Shown: in pieces, positions 43,112 through 54,389 of the stretch
How the letters are laid out: each line of letters begins with the position of its first letter
Numbering within the stretch: the first letter of the stretch is position 1
From: Paguma larvata
Taxonomy: Eukaryota; Chordata; Mammalia; Carnivora; Viverridae
Assembly (NCBI GenBank): GCA_030068075.1
Contig: CM057832.1
Location: 77,728,002 to 77,792,001 of the forward strand
DNA: 64,000 bases
Direction of reading: 5' to 3'
Position numbers and translations under genes: made by a program
Notes under the pieces: generated by a model
Databases searched by the model: none
Told to the model about the DNA's origin: nothing
Seen by the model: only the letters and a program-made list of their open reading frames with translations

Positions 43112-44490
43112 AGAAGCCAAGCCAAGCCAAGCATTTGCCATTAGTCATGCCTGCAGTATCTGTAGATTTGGGTGAATTCCTCTTCCTGAGGTCCCCAAAA
43201 TACCCTGAGATTCCTGCACCTACCTGCCAGGAAGTGTTACTCTTTACTCACCTGCTAAGGCTGCTGGGAACTCTTTAAGCAGAGTATCAGGCCAACATTT
43301 CCAAGGCACTTTATTGACTTCATGTCAACGTTAGTTCCTTAGAGCTGTGTGGTCATATTTGAGTCTGTGCATGTTTCTCTTAAATATGACATTCCAGTCA
43401 AACCCTTGGTAAAATAACTAATGTTTCCAAAGATGTCCTATTACAAGGAGAAGATTCTTATTGAACATATGCAAATAACTGTAATTGCCATGAAAGAAAG
43501 AATACTCACTGAGAGTTTTTGAATTTCAGAGGGTTTCAGGTAGAGAGAAAGCCAAACACTTTAATTTATTCACAAATGAATACTTTATTCTATTTCTGTA
43601 AGTCATAGATCTCTTCTTTAAAATTGTTTTAAAGTTTAATTTTGAGAGAGAGAGCAAGTGGGGGAGGGGCAAAAAAAGAGAGGGAGAGAGAGAATCCTAG
43701 GCAGGCTCCGCACTGCCAGTGCAGAGCTTGGTGTGGGCCTCAAACTCATGAATGATGGGATCTTGACCTGAGCTGACGTCAGATGCTTAATGGACTGAGC
43801 CACCCAGGCGCCCCTCTATAAATCATAGGTATCTTAAAAGAAAGTTCCCTTAATCTGGAAGAGCAAACATTAGAGAACCAGCAATATTTCCAACAAGAGT
43901 CACAAAAACTATCTTCTTTTCTCTTAATTTACTTAGTCCCATGTTCCTAATTCTTGTTCAGTTGGAATGCAGCTTTTTAGTTATGGAAATTCTTACTCAG
44001 TTAATTTTATTATCTTAAAGATGTCTAACACTTGTATTTGTCGAAAGCCCTTTTTATGAACCTATTTAGCACAAAGCAGGTTTTTCATAGTATAATCTTT
44101 TAATAAAGCACCAAGAATGTTTACCATCAGACCCAAATATCCTTAGTTTCTTTGCAATAAAAAGCCAAAACCCACAAACCTACATTCAATAATCAATGCT
44201 TTAGCACTCCAATCTATGTGGAAAAGACCGAGATGCCTAGCAAATTCAATCCAGGTTATCGTGCATGCAAGCTTTAAAGTTTCAGGTTACTAAAGACTTT
44301 GAAAGCTATCTGAACAATTATCCATGAAAACTTTGAGACAGAATTAACTATCATTTTAAGTCATCTTTTTGCCAACAAATTGCAACAGAAACCATGAGCT
44401 TATTTGACCTTCAGTAAACCTAGACAGAATGAGAATTTTATATTTAATGCTGATAACTCTAAAGACACATCTACTTTAATTAGAATTTTA
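43112..44490. other. Unassigned block within the split L1M
   Basis: No LTR boundary or coding motif is recognised. It includes a short aagcc repeat (43112-43130) and a SINE (43617-43815). It may be the far side of the antisense retroviral fragment at 46095-48078, separated from it by the L1 at 44500-46090. Confidence 0.3.
43617..43815 (-). mobile_element. CAN-SINE, older subfamily
   Basis: Body gagaatcctaggcaggctcc, head gagccacccaggcgcccc. The flanks gtaagtcatagatctctt and tataaatcataggtatctt resemble a decayed duplication. Confidence 0.88.
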
Positions 44491-44499
44491 GTTTTTAAA

Positions 44500-46090
44500 A
44501 TTTAAATGCAAGTTAATTAATGTATAGTGTAATAGTGATTTCAGGAATATAATTTAGTGATTCATCACTTACATGTAACACCCAGTGCTCATCCCAAGAA
44601 TCCTCGTTAATTCCCCTCACCCATTTAGCCCCCACCCAACACACCTCCAGCAACCTGCAGTTTGTTCTCTGTATTTAAGAGTCTTTGATGGTTTGTCTCC
44701 CTCTCTGTTTTTATATTATTTTTGCTTCCCTTCCCTTATGTTCATCTGTCTTATGTCTTAAATTCCATATATGAGTGAAATCATGTATTTGTCTTTATCT
44801 GGCTGACTTATTTCAATTAGCATAAAACATTCTAGTTCCTTCCATGTTGTTGCAAATGGCAAGATTTCATTCTTTTTGATTGCCAAGTAATATTCCATTC
44901 CACTTTATCCATTTGTCAGTTGATGGACAGTTGGGTTCTTTCTATACTCTGTTGTTGATAGTGCTGCTATAAACACTGGTGTGCATGTGCCACTTCGAAA
45001 CAGTACTCTTGTATCCTTTGGATAAATACGGAGTAGTGGAATTGCTAGGTTGTAGGGTAGTTTTATTTTTAATTTTTTTGAGGAATGTCCATACTGTTTT
45101 GTAGAGTGACTGCACCAGTTTGCATTCCCACCAGCAGTGCAAAAGGGTTCCCCTTTCTCTGCATCCTCACCCATATCTGTTGTTGCCTGAGTTGTTAATT
45201 TTAGCCATTCTGATAGATACGAGGTGGTATCTCATTGTGATTTTGATTTGCATTTCCCTGATGATGAATGATGTTGAATAAATTTTCATGTGTCTATTAA
45301 CCATCTGGATGTCTTCTTTGGAAAAGTGTCTATTCATGTCTTTTGCTCATTTCTTCATTGGATTATATGTTGTTGAGTTTGATAGGTTCTTTATAGATTT
45401 TGGATACTAATGTGTTCTTTTGTTGTTTTTTTTTTAAAATTTTTTTAATGTTTACTTTAGAGAGAGACAGAGTGAGTGAGGGAGGGGCAGAGAGCAAGGA
45501 AGACACAGAATCCGAAGCAGGCTCCAGGTTCTGAGCTGTCAGCACAGAGCCCGACATGGAGCTCGAACCCACGAACCGTGAGATCATGACCTGAGCTGAA
45601 GTTGGACGCTTAACCAACTGATCCACCCAGGTGCCCCTAATGTTTTATCTGACGTGTCATTTGCAAATATCTCCACCCATTCCGTTGGTGAACTTTTAAT
45701 TTTGCTGATTGTTTCCTTTGGTCTGCAGAAGCTTTTTATCTTGATGAGGTCCCTTGTTTCCTTTTGAGGTCCCTTTTGTTTTCCGTGCCTCCGGAGATAT
45801 GTCAGGTAAGAAGTTGCTGTGGCTAAGGTCAAAGAGGTTGTTGCCTGTTTTCTCTTCTAGGATTTTGATGTCCTCCTGTCTTGCCTTTAGGTCTTTCATC
45901 TATTTTGAGCTTATTTTTGTGTATGGCATAAGAAAGTGGTCCAGGTTCATTCTTCTGCATGTCACCGTCCAGTTTTCCCAACACCATTTGCTGAAGAGAC
46001 CGTCTTTATTCCATTGGATATTCTTTCCTGCTTTGTCAAAGATTAGTTGGCCATATGTTTGTGGGTCCATTTCTGTAAACCAACACATTT
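44500..46090 (-). mobile_element. Carnivoran L1, antisense, 5' truncated
   Basis: From left: 3' UTR (gattcatcacttacatgtaa), ORF2 C-terminal region (minus-strand segments LPYNLAIPLLRIYPKDTRVL and [11 protein letters not shown]), then ORF2 interior (tcagattttcccaacacc-type sequence at 45970, cattggatattctttcctgc). It is about 1.4 kb without the SINE at 45416-45637, older than 21648-22551, and multiply frameshifted. Confidence 0.85.
45416..45637 (-). mobile_element. Felid CAN-SINE inside an L1
   Basis: Head tgatccacccaggtgcccc, body agaatccgaagcaggctcc. Flanking taatgtgtt and taatgtttt are a probable imperfect duplication. It splits the L1 ORF2 remnant. Confidence 0.9.
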
Positions 46091-46094
46091 AAAT

Positions 46095-48078
46095 TCTCTT
46101 AAATACCGAATATGTTCCACCTGTGTCCACTTAGAAGTCAATTTGTTTCTTATTGTCAGTTTTTACCTGGGACACTGGTGGGAGAATCTGAAGTGGGTGG
46201 TATTAAGTCCAGGGGGTGCTCTTTGCTCCTTAACAGTGAGAGGAGGAGTCAATAGTGCCAGAAGGCAGTTATGCAAGCCACACCTAAGGTGGTGAAGAAA
46301 CAGAGGAGACAGAAGAGGCAAGGTGCCACCAGAAGGCAAAAGAAGAGACTTCTTGGTTCTAAACCTCATCAGCTTGTGTGGATGAGCAGAAGTCACACTT
46401 TTTTTCCCCCACCAAATTGGAAATATGCAGTCCATGTCAGGCCAGAGAAGACAGAGAATTTTCTGAAACAAAGGGAATTTCGGCAGCTACTTGGGAATAT
46501 TACTTAAAGTCCCTGCCTTGAGGTTGACTTACCAAAGACTGTTAGTTCCAATTATAGCCATTAGCCTGGGAAATTAATGAGGAGAAGCCCCCACATCTAT
46601 TAGAAGGAGGAACAGTACGAGAATCAGGGTCCCCTTCATTAAGAATGATCTGTGTTCCCTCCAGCAAGCTGGGTTTATTTGGAGGAGACTTGTTTAGAGC
46701 CTTAGGTCTGGGTCCTGGTTTCAAGCCATGCAGGCATGGAGCTAGGGTACCTTCTTCCATTTGCCCTGTTTCCTGCAGAAGAGATCAAACCTATAGATCC
46801 TACTGAGGCCATGCAGTGTTATAGGAGATCAGTCCTTTCCTAAAGTTTGCAATCCAAACTGTTTCTAGTGGGTTAAAAGGCATCCCAAGGGAGAGTCCTT
46901 GGGGACTGAAAAGAGAAGATCCATTATGGAGAAAGCCTCCCTCATGACTCTCCCCCACCTTCCAACTCCCAGGTGGCATCCCAACATGCAGGATATGTCA
47001 GAGGTTCCTCAGCCAAACTGATCCTAGGTGTCCCTGGAACAAAATCGCTCTGATCACTACTTGCTGTAACAAACTATAGAAATGATCCCTGAAAGTATAG
47101 TCTTTGATCACTACTTGCTGTAAAGGCCCTGTGGAAGGGAGGCCAGCCCTTCTCCTCCTTCCCCGTTGCATTCTAGACTACAGTGGGTGCTCATATGGAC
47201 CTAGGTTTCCTTGATGCAAAGGCCGTGCCATGGCAGCCTTGCTGAGAAGGCCATGTTGCACCTTGGCTTGCCTTGTTGAGAAGGCCAGGAAGAACCTGCT
47301 GTTTTTAACCCATGGAAAACTCTGGAAAAGTTTAACAAGGTGAAATTACCCAATTCTATAGTAGAGGACCATGATGGAAAACAGTAAAGCTTGAAATCAA
47401 TCATGATCTCAGCAACATTCCAGTGCATGTAGTCTTTATAGCTGACTTCCTAGGAAATGGTCCCCAGTGGGGTTTTAATTCATTTGGGTACTGGTTTTGA
47501 CCATCTCTGAGTGGAGGTCTCTTGACCAGAAGTGGCTAGATGAGGGATATGGAGGGGATCACATTAGACCAATGAGGAGGAAACATCACACCGGAGTCAT
47601 AAGATTGGCAGCCATGCTAGTCACTTAGGTGGATATCCCACACCCAACCAAGACAGGCAGCTTTATGTAAGGACTGAAACAGAGGGCATCAAGTTTCTTG
47701 GTCTTATTACCGTTCTAGCCAGGATACTAACTTCCAGCCAAAAGGTGGGATTTCTCCTCCCCGTGGAGTAGCCATGGGCTAGAGGATTGCAGCCTGAACA
47801 ATCAACATGAAAGTGTTCCAGTAAGACACTGGAAAAGCCCCTAAAATGAAAGAAAGCAGAGAGATCAGAGGAAGTACTCACTAAGTTTGCACTGAGGCTC
47901 AGAGTTCGCATGCAAAGACTAGAAGCCCCATGTAAGGATGCCAAAATGATGAGGTTTTAGACTGGTGCGTGTCTGGAGCTGATGGCCAAGAAAGAATTTT
48001 GGAGATGTCTTTGGTGCAAAAAGGTGATTTTATTAAAGCACAGGGACAGGGCCTGTGGGTAGGAAGAGCTGCCACCGT
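46095..48078 (-). mobile_element. Probable antisense endogenous retrovirus fragment (R-U5, leader, internal)
   Basis: Read on the minus strand from 48078: about 45 bases, then a polyadenylation signal (as tttatt at about 48029-48034), a U5-like segment (complement of ggccaagaaagaattttgga), then a possible primer-binding-like site near 47930-47945, followed by about 1.8 kb of leader/internal DNA without an intact frame. The minus frames at 46163-47944 share no clear motif. Class and exact identity are uncertain; a class I-type element is my best guess. Confidence 0.4.
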
Positions 48079-48079
48079 C

Positions 48080-48760
48080 ATTTAACTTTTATTCTTTTTA
48101 TATCTTTATACTTAAAGTGTGTTTGTTAAGTAGCATGTAGTTAGGTCTTAGATTATATCCACCCTGACAACTTTGACATTTAATTGTGGTATATAGTCTG
48201 TTTACATTTAATACAATTATTGATATACTTTGGTTTGTGTCTATAATCTTATTAGTTTTTTATTTGTCCCATCTATTTTACATTTCTTTTTCTCTCCTTT
48301 CTTGCATTTTAATATTTCTCATTATTCCATTTCTACTGTATTTGCTTGTTACTGATACATTCCTCTACTCTTCTTCTTTTTTATTTTTTTTATTTATTTA
48401 AAAAAAATTTTTTTAACGTTTATTTATTTTTGAGAGACAGAGAGACAGTGCATGAGCCGGGGAAGGGCAGAGAGAGAGGGAGACCCAGAATCCGAAGCAG
48501 GCTACAGGCTCTGAGCCATCAGCACAGAGCCTGATGCGGGGCTCGAACCCACAGACCACGAGATCATGACCTGAGCTGAAGTCGGCCGCTTAACCAACTG
48601 AGCCACCCAGGCGCCCCACCTTTACTCTTCTTTTAATAGTTACCTAGAAATGACAACATGTGTTGTTATTCGTTAGAGACTAATATAAATTATTACTTTT
48701 AATACATCCAGGACAATGCAAGAAACTAGAAGAGTTTATATCTCTTAACTTCACCTAGTG
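48080..48760 (-). mobile_element. L1M ORF2 interior, antisense (continuation of 41160-43040)
   Basis: tctttatacttaaagtgtgt, tagcatgtagttaggtctta, ttatatccaccctgacaact, gtttacatttaatacaatta and ttatttgtcccatctatttt are the next L1 region after that ending near 43040. About 300 bp of L1 are missing at the join. Confidence 0.7.
48376..48618 (-). mobile_element. Felid CAN-SINE inside L1M
   Basis: The duplication cctctactcttctt / cctttactcttctt lies at 48362-48375 and 48619-48632. The body retains CpGs (tgcggggctcgaaccc, gtcggccgctta) and looks young. Confidence 0.95.
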
Positions 48761-48907
48761 ACGTGCTAGTGCTGGCTCATATCAGCTCCTGAAGGTTGAT
48801 TGATAAAATTTCAGAAATTTTGTGAACTAATCGGTAAAACAATGATAATTTGAAATTGGCCATTGTGGGGAGTATTTATATCACAGAAACTAAAATAGTC
48901 AACGTAG

Positions 48908-49020
48908 GATTTTTTTTTTAAGTAAGCCGTACACCCAGCATGAAGCCTACCGTAGGGCTCAAGCTCACAACCCTGAGATCAAGAGTCAGATGCTTAACCG
49001 ACTGAGCCATCAGGCTCCCC
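48908..49020 (-). mobile_element. SINEC_b-type short SINE
   Basis: ctcacaaccctgagatcaag and tgcttaaccgactgagccat, about 110 bp, without the felid body. An older subfamily. Confidence 0.8.
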
Positions 49021-49109
49021 TATTTTGGTTTTTTTTTGAGAACTTGTTAAATATCTACTAGCACATTACTGTCTCCATCCCCAATTCTGTTACTATTTCC
49101 ATATGTTTT

Positions 49110-49313
49110 CATGTTTATTTATTTTTGAAGGAGAGAGAGAGACAGAGCGTGAGTGGGGGAGGGGCCGAGAAAGAGGGAGACACAGAATCCAAAGCAGGAT
49201 CCAGCTCTGAGTCTTCAGCACAGAGCCGATATCTGGCTTGAAGTCGTGAACTGCGAGATCATGACCTGAGCCGAAGTTGGGCACTTAACCGACTTGAGAC
49301 ACCCAGGTTTCCC
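49110..49313 (-). mobile_element. Felid CAN-SINE
   Basis: Body agaatccaaagcaggatcc, damaged head gagacacccaggtttccc. The duplication tatttccatatgtttt / tgtttccgtatatttt is at 49094-49109 and 49314-49329. Confidence 0.92.
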
Positions 49314-49329
49314 TGTTTCCGTATATTTT

Positions 49330-49844
49330 AATCATATATTTAATACAACCCATATTATTTTGCACAGTTAGTATTCATAAATAAATGGAATGATTGGGAT
49401 CAGATCCTAGACAAAACTTCCTAATTATGTATTTTAAAATCAGCATGTTTTCCGTAGCACAAAGAATTGAAGTACAACGAATAGTTAACTAGTTGAACTG
49501 ACATGAGTTGTGGGCCAAGCTTTGCCTGATTTTGATTCATTTTCATGTCAACAATTTGGGGAATGTCAGCTATCTTATTAGGTATTCAGTCCAGTGTTTA
49601 TTGAATGAAAGACAAAATTAATAAACATACGATCTATAACTGATTAGAGAATACTATCTTTAATATTACTGTTACTACTAATATAACATTGAGAAGAGAA
49701 TCCCTTTGCTACATACCTGAATAAATATTTGTGAAATTAGTAAATGAGTAATAAGCCATAAACCAGCACCTACCCTCACCAGCATAATCTTCTCGAAAAC
49801 TGGGAATATTCTTATTTTATCTCAAAAAGTGTATTCAGAGTTCA
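49330..49844. other. Unassigned AT-rich sequence
   Basis: No element or gene is recognised. Confidence 0.35.
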
Positions 49845-50080
49845 GGCTCCAGCTCCCTTTTAGAAAGCCTTTCTTGACTTTTCCAAGCTCATGGTAGGTG
49901 TCCATTTGTACCCCTACGCCGTCCCAGACTTTCTCTAGTATGACACATAACACAATGAATTGCAATTGCTTGTTTAATTATCAATCATTCCACCATTCTG
50001 CGTGCTCTGTGAAGGCAGGGATCATGGTTTTCTTATCCTATAATAGATACTAAATACATTTATTTGGAATGTATAAATTA
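49845..50080 (+). mobile_element. L2 3' region, sense
   Basis: cttttagaaagcctttcttg, acataacacaatgaattgca, ctgtgaaggcagggatcatg and atagatactaaatacattta follow the L2 3' end. Confidence 0.65.
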
Positions 50081-50890
50081 CAGATTCTCAGGGGCAGCTG
50101 CTAAATCTCATTTGCATGTTTTTACTTTTCAGTGAAGGCATTGTACTACATTGCTACATGGTTTTCAATTAATACTTCTCATTGAACTCCCCATTTGAAC
50201 ATGTGCTCAGAAAAAAGAAACTGCTTTCAATATTGACTTGGGCAAAGCAGAGAAAACTAAGCTTGGCTTAAACTACCATGAATGATACTTGAAGTATTTT
50301 CAGTTGTAGCTTTTCAGCTTTTGTTACTCTTCAAAAACGTAGGTGACTGAGCCTTTTGGGCATTTCCAAGAAAAAAAAAAAAGGAGAAATGTGGTTACAG
50401 AACACGTTCATGAGAGGATTTCCAAACATTTTAGTGGTCCTGGATAGTGGTTTTAGCAAAACTTAGGCATAAGTGAATCAAATAGGGTATCGGAATTAAA
50501 TTCCAGAGTCTTGACTTCCAATTTCATGGTTAGTCAGCAGGCAGAAGGCCTCGGAAGCTGTTCGTTGTGCCCATGTAGTACCTTGATCATGTCAAACCCA
50601 AGAAGGCAGGATCCAAGTTTTTTAATGCAGTTATTCTTCCGCAAGCCTTGGCTCCATTGGACAGTTACTTTAACTGCAATAACAATTTTCCCTTCATCTT
50701 GCCATTGTCAAAAGCATATTGTGAAAGTTTGGAAACCAGGATTATGTTTTTGGCACTATGCAGCGTTTACAGAACACCCCGGACATAGCCTTCGGCTCAG
50801 ACACATTTGGCAACTCCAGTTGGTTGGAAGGGTCAGTCACATTTGTAAAGGTTTTAGTTCTTAGAAAATCATACTCTGGGAATAATGAGA
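50081..50890. other. Unassigned sequence
   Basis: No transposon or RNA gene is recognised. The 117-codon plus-strand frame (50511-50864) has many Cys and His but no recognisable zinc-finger spacing, signal peptide or domain, and I treat it as chance. Confidence 0.35.
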
Positions 50891-50892
50891 GT

Positions 50893-50893
50893 C

Positions 50894-50925
<32 letters not shown>

Positions 50926-50998
50926 ACCCAAAACTAAAAAACTAACCCCCCATTCCCCCCAAAAAAAAAACCGAAAAAAAAAAAAAAAACAAACCCTT
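50893..50998. repeat. A-rich/C-rich low-complexity tract
   Basis: (caaaa)n followed by mixed A and C runs (cattccccccaaaaaaaaaa) over about 105 bases. No SINE body adjoins it on either side, so it is not a SINE tail. Confidence 0.85.
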
Positions 50999-52798
50999 GT
51001 CTAACTCGACTGGGATGAGTCTAGTCATGTCATCTGTCTTAAATTTAAATTTGTGGGGAATGGAAAGACATTAAGCTGTATTTTTAAATTTTTAATGATT
51101 ACAGGTCATGATTTCCATAGCCTGACTGCATTTGGCAACATCTTAATGTGTTATATGGCACATAGACAGTTTTGAAATCTAAACTTCGAGATTTTCCTCT
51201 TTATTTTTTTCTTTTTATTTGCTAATCACAGCTGCTTTGTCTAGAACTTCTCTTTTGCTGTGCAGTTAGAGAACGTTAAGCAGAATCTCCTTAGGGAAGA
51301 TTCCTCTTTGGATTGGTCACTGAATACATTCTTTCTACTTAACAGAACACTTTTAATGACTAATTGAAACCAGTAGATGGTCTTTTGTCTAGTTTGGAGG
51401 ACTGGCTCAGTTTCTGGTGGCTGAAAGTGGCCAGGGCTTTGAAGCAAGATGGGGCCCCTGTTTACTCTGAGGGAGAAAGGTTTGCTGCCAGATCAGGTTG
51501 GAAGTGTGCGCTCTAAGTCACATGCCGCATTATTTATCTAGCTCGGACTTCTGTCATCTCTACTGGTGAGATTTTTCCTGTCTCACGCACATAATTGTGT
51601 GGGTTTATTTTTGTGCGTATGATATGGAGATACAATGGGGATCATATATTGTTTTGATTTTCCAACAGCGTGTGTGATGCCCATTAAGTACAGAAGAAAA
51701 CTGAGTGGCAATTTGGGCTTTCTCAAAGGACAGGCTGAAAGACCCTCTCTTTTAGGCTTTCTTTTCATCCTACGCACCAGATAGGCTCCTGCCTTCTCAT
51801 CTCTGAGCCTTCAGCCCCAAGAGAGAATGCCGACACACACCTGCATCCTTTGCCTCATTTCTCTTATTCTTCCTTTAACCCCTCCAGAAGGCACGGCCTC
51901 AGGATAGATTCCTACTGTCGGAAGGAGTGCCTTCTGTGCACTACAGCAGAACCTGTCTGAGGCTATCCGACAGGGATCTTGATATTGGAGTCATAGGGTG
52001 ACTTGGAATTATGGATGACTGAGAGTGAAAACACATTGGTTTAATTCCTACTCTTTGAAAATAAAGCTCTGTTGCATACTTTTAAAAAATGGAGTCATAA
52101 TAGTCATACTTTTAGCTTACTTAAAAATATGTATCATGGACAGCTTTCTGTGCCCTCAAGTACTTGACCTTTTGTTGACATAGAAATAAACTATTTTATT
52201 AACTGAGCTTATTTGTAATAGAGTTTATACTAGTTGCTATGATTTATTTCAGGCCAAAAGTTGTTACCCCTATATTTTGGCATATTCTTTTTTAAGACTT
52301 TAAAGGCATCCTAAGTCCCTTATGGCTTTTCGGAACATTCTAAGTAAAATTAATGTTCATATCAGCTATTAATAGTCAATTGCTGGTGAAGTTTAAGGGC
52401 CCACAGAGAAGGTTGTAATGTATTTCAGAAAAACTTCCTAACTTTCAAGATATACTGATTAACAGAGTTTAGATACTCAAATCTGGCGAAATCTGGGCCT
52501 AGATTCTCTGGACAAATGTTTCATGGCACCACCATTATTAATATGATGTCAGGAACAGCCTCTTGCCTCAAAATATTTTGCTAATATTTGAATGCCCTGA
52601 GACCCTATTTAGAGTAGCCTCATTATATTACCTTACAATTTTTGTCTTTTGGTTACAAAATGCCATAATGCCATTGCTGTTGGCCTCATTTATACTATGG
52701 GATGAATGAGTTTCTGAAGCCTTGTGGATTTTTTTCTCAGTTCATTTCTTGGAAAAATGTGAGAGCAGAAGAGGATAAGCATATTGGGTACCTAATAT
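50999..52798. other. Transposon-poor stretch
   Basis: About 1.8 kb without a recognised insertion. No coding exon is evident. Motif density is unremarkable compared with 14.96-16.85 kb. Confidence 0.35.
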
Positions 52799-52814
52799 AG
52801 AAAGGTGGCCTGAC

Positions 52815-53040
52815 GGGGTGCCTGGGGGGCTCAGTCAGTTAAGCGTCCAACTTCGGCTCAGGTCATGATCTCACAGCTTATGAGTTCGAGTCCTGTGTCA
52901 GGCTCTGTGCTGACAGCTCAGAGCCTGGAGCCTGCTTCAGATTCTGTGTCTCCTCTCTTTGCCCCTCCTTTGCTTGTGCCTTGTCTCTCTCTCTCTCTCT
53001 TAAAAATAAATAAACATTAAAAATATTTAAAAAGAAAAGA
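52815..53040 (+). mobile_element. Felid CAN-SINE, first of a head-to-tail pair
   Basis: Head gggtgcctggggggctcag, body gagcctggagcctgcttcag. The outer duplication agaaaggtggcctgac / agaaaagtggcctgac lies at 52799-52814 and 53264-53279 and spans both SINEs. Confidence 0.95.
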
Positions 53041-53263
53041 GGGGCGCCTGGGTGGCTCAGTCGGTTGGGTGGCTGACTTCGGCTCAGGTCATGATCTCGC
53101 AGTCTGTGAGTTTGAGCCCCGAGTCGGGCTCTGTGCTGACGGCTCAGAGCCTGGAGCCTGCTTCCGATTCTGTGTCTCCTTCTCTCTCTGCCCTTCCCCT
53201 GTTCATGCTGTGCCTCTATGTCTCTCAAAAATAAATAAACATTAAAAAAAATATATTTAAAAA
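53041..53263 (+). mobile_element. Felid CAN-SINE inserted in the tail of the first
   Basis: Head gggcgcctgggtggctcag, body with gctgacggctcagagcctgg. The tail-like atttaaaaagaaaag precedes it and recurs after it (about 53254-53270), so it entered the A-rich tail of the copy at 52815. Confidence 0.93.
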
Positions 53264-53279
53264 AGAAAAGTGGCCTGAC

Positions 53280-53533
53280 AAGTGTGATGGGGTGGGTAGG
53301 CAGGGGTGGAGGTTTTATGAACTTGGGGTCTGGGATAACTACAGGGCAGTTTGCCCAATCCTAGTTTTGTCCAATCACTATTTCTGATGGGGTCGTAGAT
53401 AAGGGTATGGATCTCAGGCCCTACTGCAAGACGGGGCAATTCTCACAAAACCCCTGGACAGATCTGATAAGGACCTTAAAGAACAATACTGATTTCACAA
53501 AGTTGCAATGAGGAGCAATTCTCTTTGACATTC
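53280..53533. other. Unassigned sequence
   Basis: No element is recognised. A short minus-strand frame (53257-53439) starts beside the SINE duplication and is not credible. Confidence 0.35.
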
Positions 53534-53549
53534 AAAAGATGGCAAACAG

Positions 53550-53766
53550 GGGCGCCTGGGTGGCTCAGTCGGTTGGGTGTCCGACTTTGGCTCAGGTCAT
53601 GATCTCGCGGGCCATGAGTTCAAGCCCCGCGTCGGGCTCTGTGCTGACAGCTCAGAGCCTGGAGCCTGCTTCGGATTCTGTGTCTCCCTCTCTCTCTCCG
53701 CCCCTCCCCCATTCATGCTCTGTCTCTCTCTGTCTCAAAAATAAATAAACATTAAAAAAAAAAAAA
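53550..53766 (+). mobile_element. Young felid CAN-SINE
   Basis: CpG-rich head and body (gggcgcctgggtggctcag, gatctcgcgggccatgagtt, agccccgcgtcgggctctgt) and a 20-base A tail. The duplication aaaagatggcaaacag / aaaagatggctaacag lies at 53534-53549 and 53767-53782. Retained CpGs argue for a recent insertion. Confidence 0.97.
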
Positions 53767-53865
53767 AAAAGATGGCTAACAGTCCCTTTTACGCAGTATG
53801 CTGTTGTAGGCCTAGGAACCGCAGGCAAAAAGATGCCATGCAGGTGCTAACTTACTGACAGTTGA

Positions 53866-53879
53866 GTGCCCTCTAGGGG
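53866..53879 (-). promoter_or_regulatory. CTCF-like motif, reverse
   Basis: gtgccctctagggg matches the reverse complement of the CTCF core with one mismatch (g for t at the third base from the end). Same direction as the motif at 27560. Confidence 0.35.
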
Positions 53880-54034
53880 CTGGTCCCTGGAGAAAATGGT
53901 CCAGGTTCCTGAATTTTGGCCCCTTTTCCATTTTTCCAGTCCATGGGGCAATGTTCCTGGAGACAAAAAGAGCCTCCAGGCTCATAATCATTCATAATGG
54001 AGCAACAAGAGTTCCAGCTCTGCTTGGTCCAGCA

Positions 54035-54110
54035 GTTGTGAGAATTAAGGTAAATGGCAGTACTTTGCCATTTATGAGGTGCCACATAGATGTTAGTAGT
54101 CATTACTGCG
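54035..54110 (-). mobile_element. MIR fragment, antisense
   Basis: gttgtgagaattaaggtaaa then aggtgccacatagatgttag match the antisense MIR 3' part. Short. Confidence 0.45.
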
Positions 54111-54389
54111 ATGACCGCTCCCTGTAGGACTGTCTGAGCTCTTTTTTGGAAGAGAGCATAATTCCATTTTCATATTAACCCTGAGAATAGTATTTTAATT
54201 TTAGAAAATGAAAACAGCTTTATTGTTTTGTCTAACTGTGGCAATAATACCTATGTAGAATACCCCCTCAAATTAAGTATAACCAAGAAAAGGGAATACA
54301 TATTTAAAATTTTGATGCATGTCACTGAAGAGCCCTTTAAAAAGATTCAATCAGCCAATACACTTACCAGACATGTACTAGAGCAGCCT

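Noticed and set aside
46271..46507. Basic Lys/Arg/Gln-rich 78-codon frame resembling a nucleic-acid-binding protein
   Set aside because: Lies in the antisense-retrovirus block on the opposite strand to the element; no family match.
50511..50864. Cys/His-rich 117-codon frame, possible zinc finger
   Set aside because: Cys and His spacing does not fit a C2H2 or other finger pattern.
52878..53228. 116-codon minus frame and overlapping plus frame 53052-53234
   Set aside because: Both are translations of the SINE pair.
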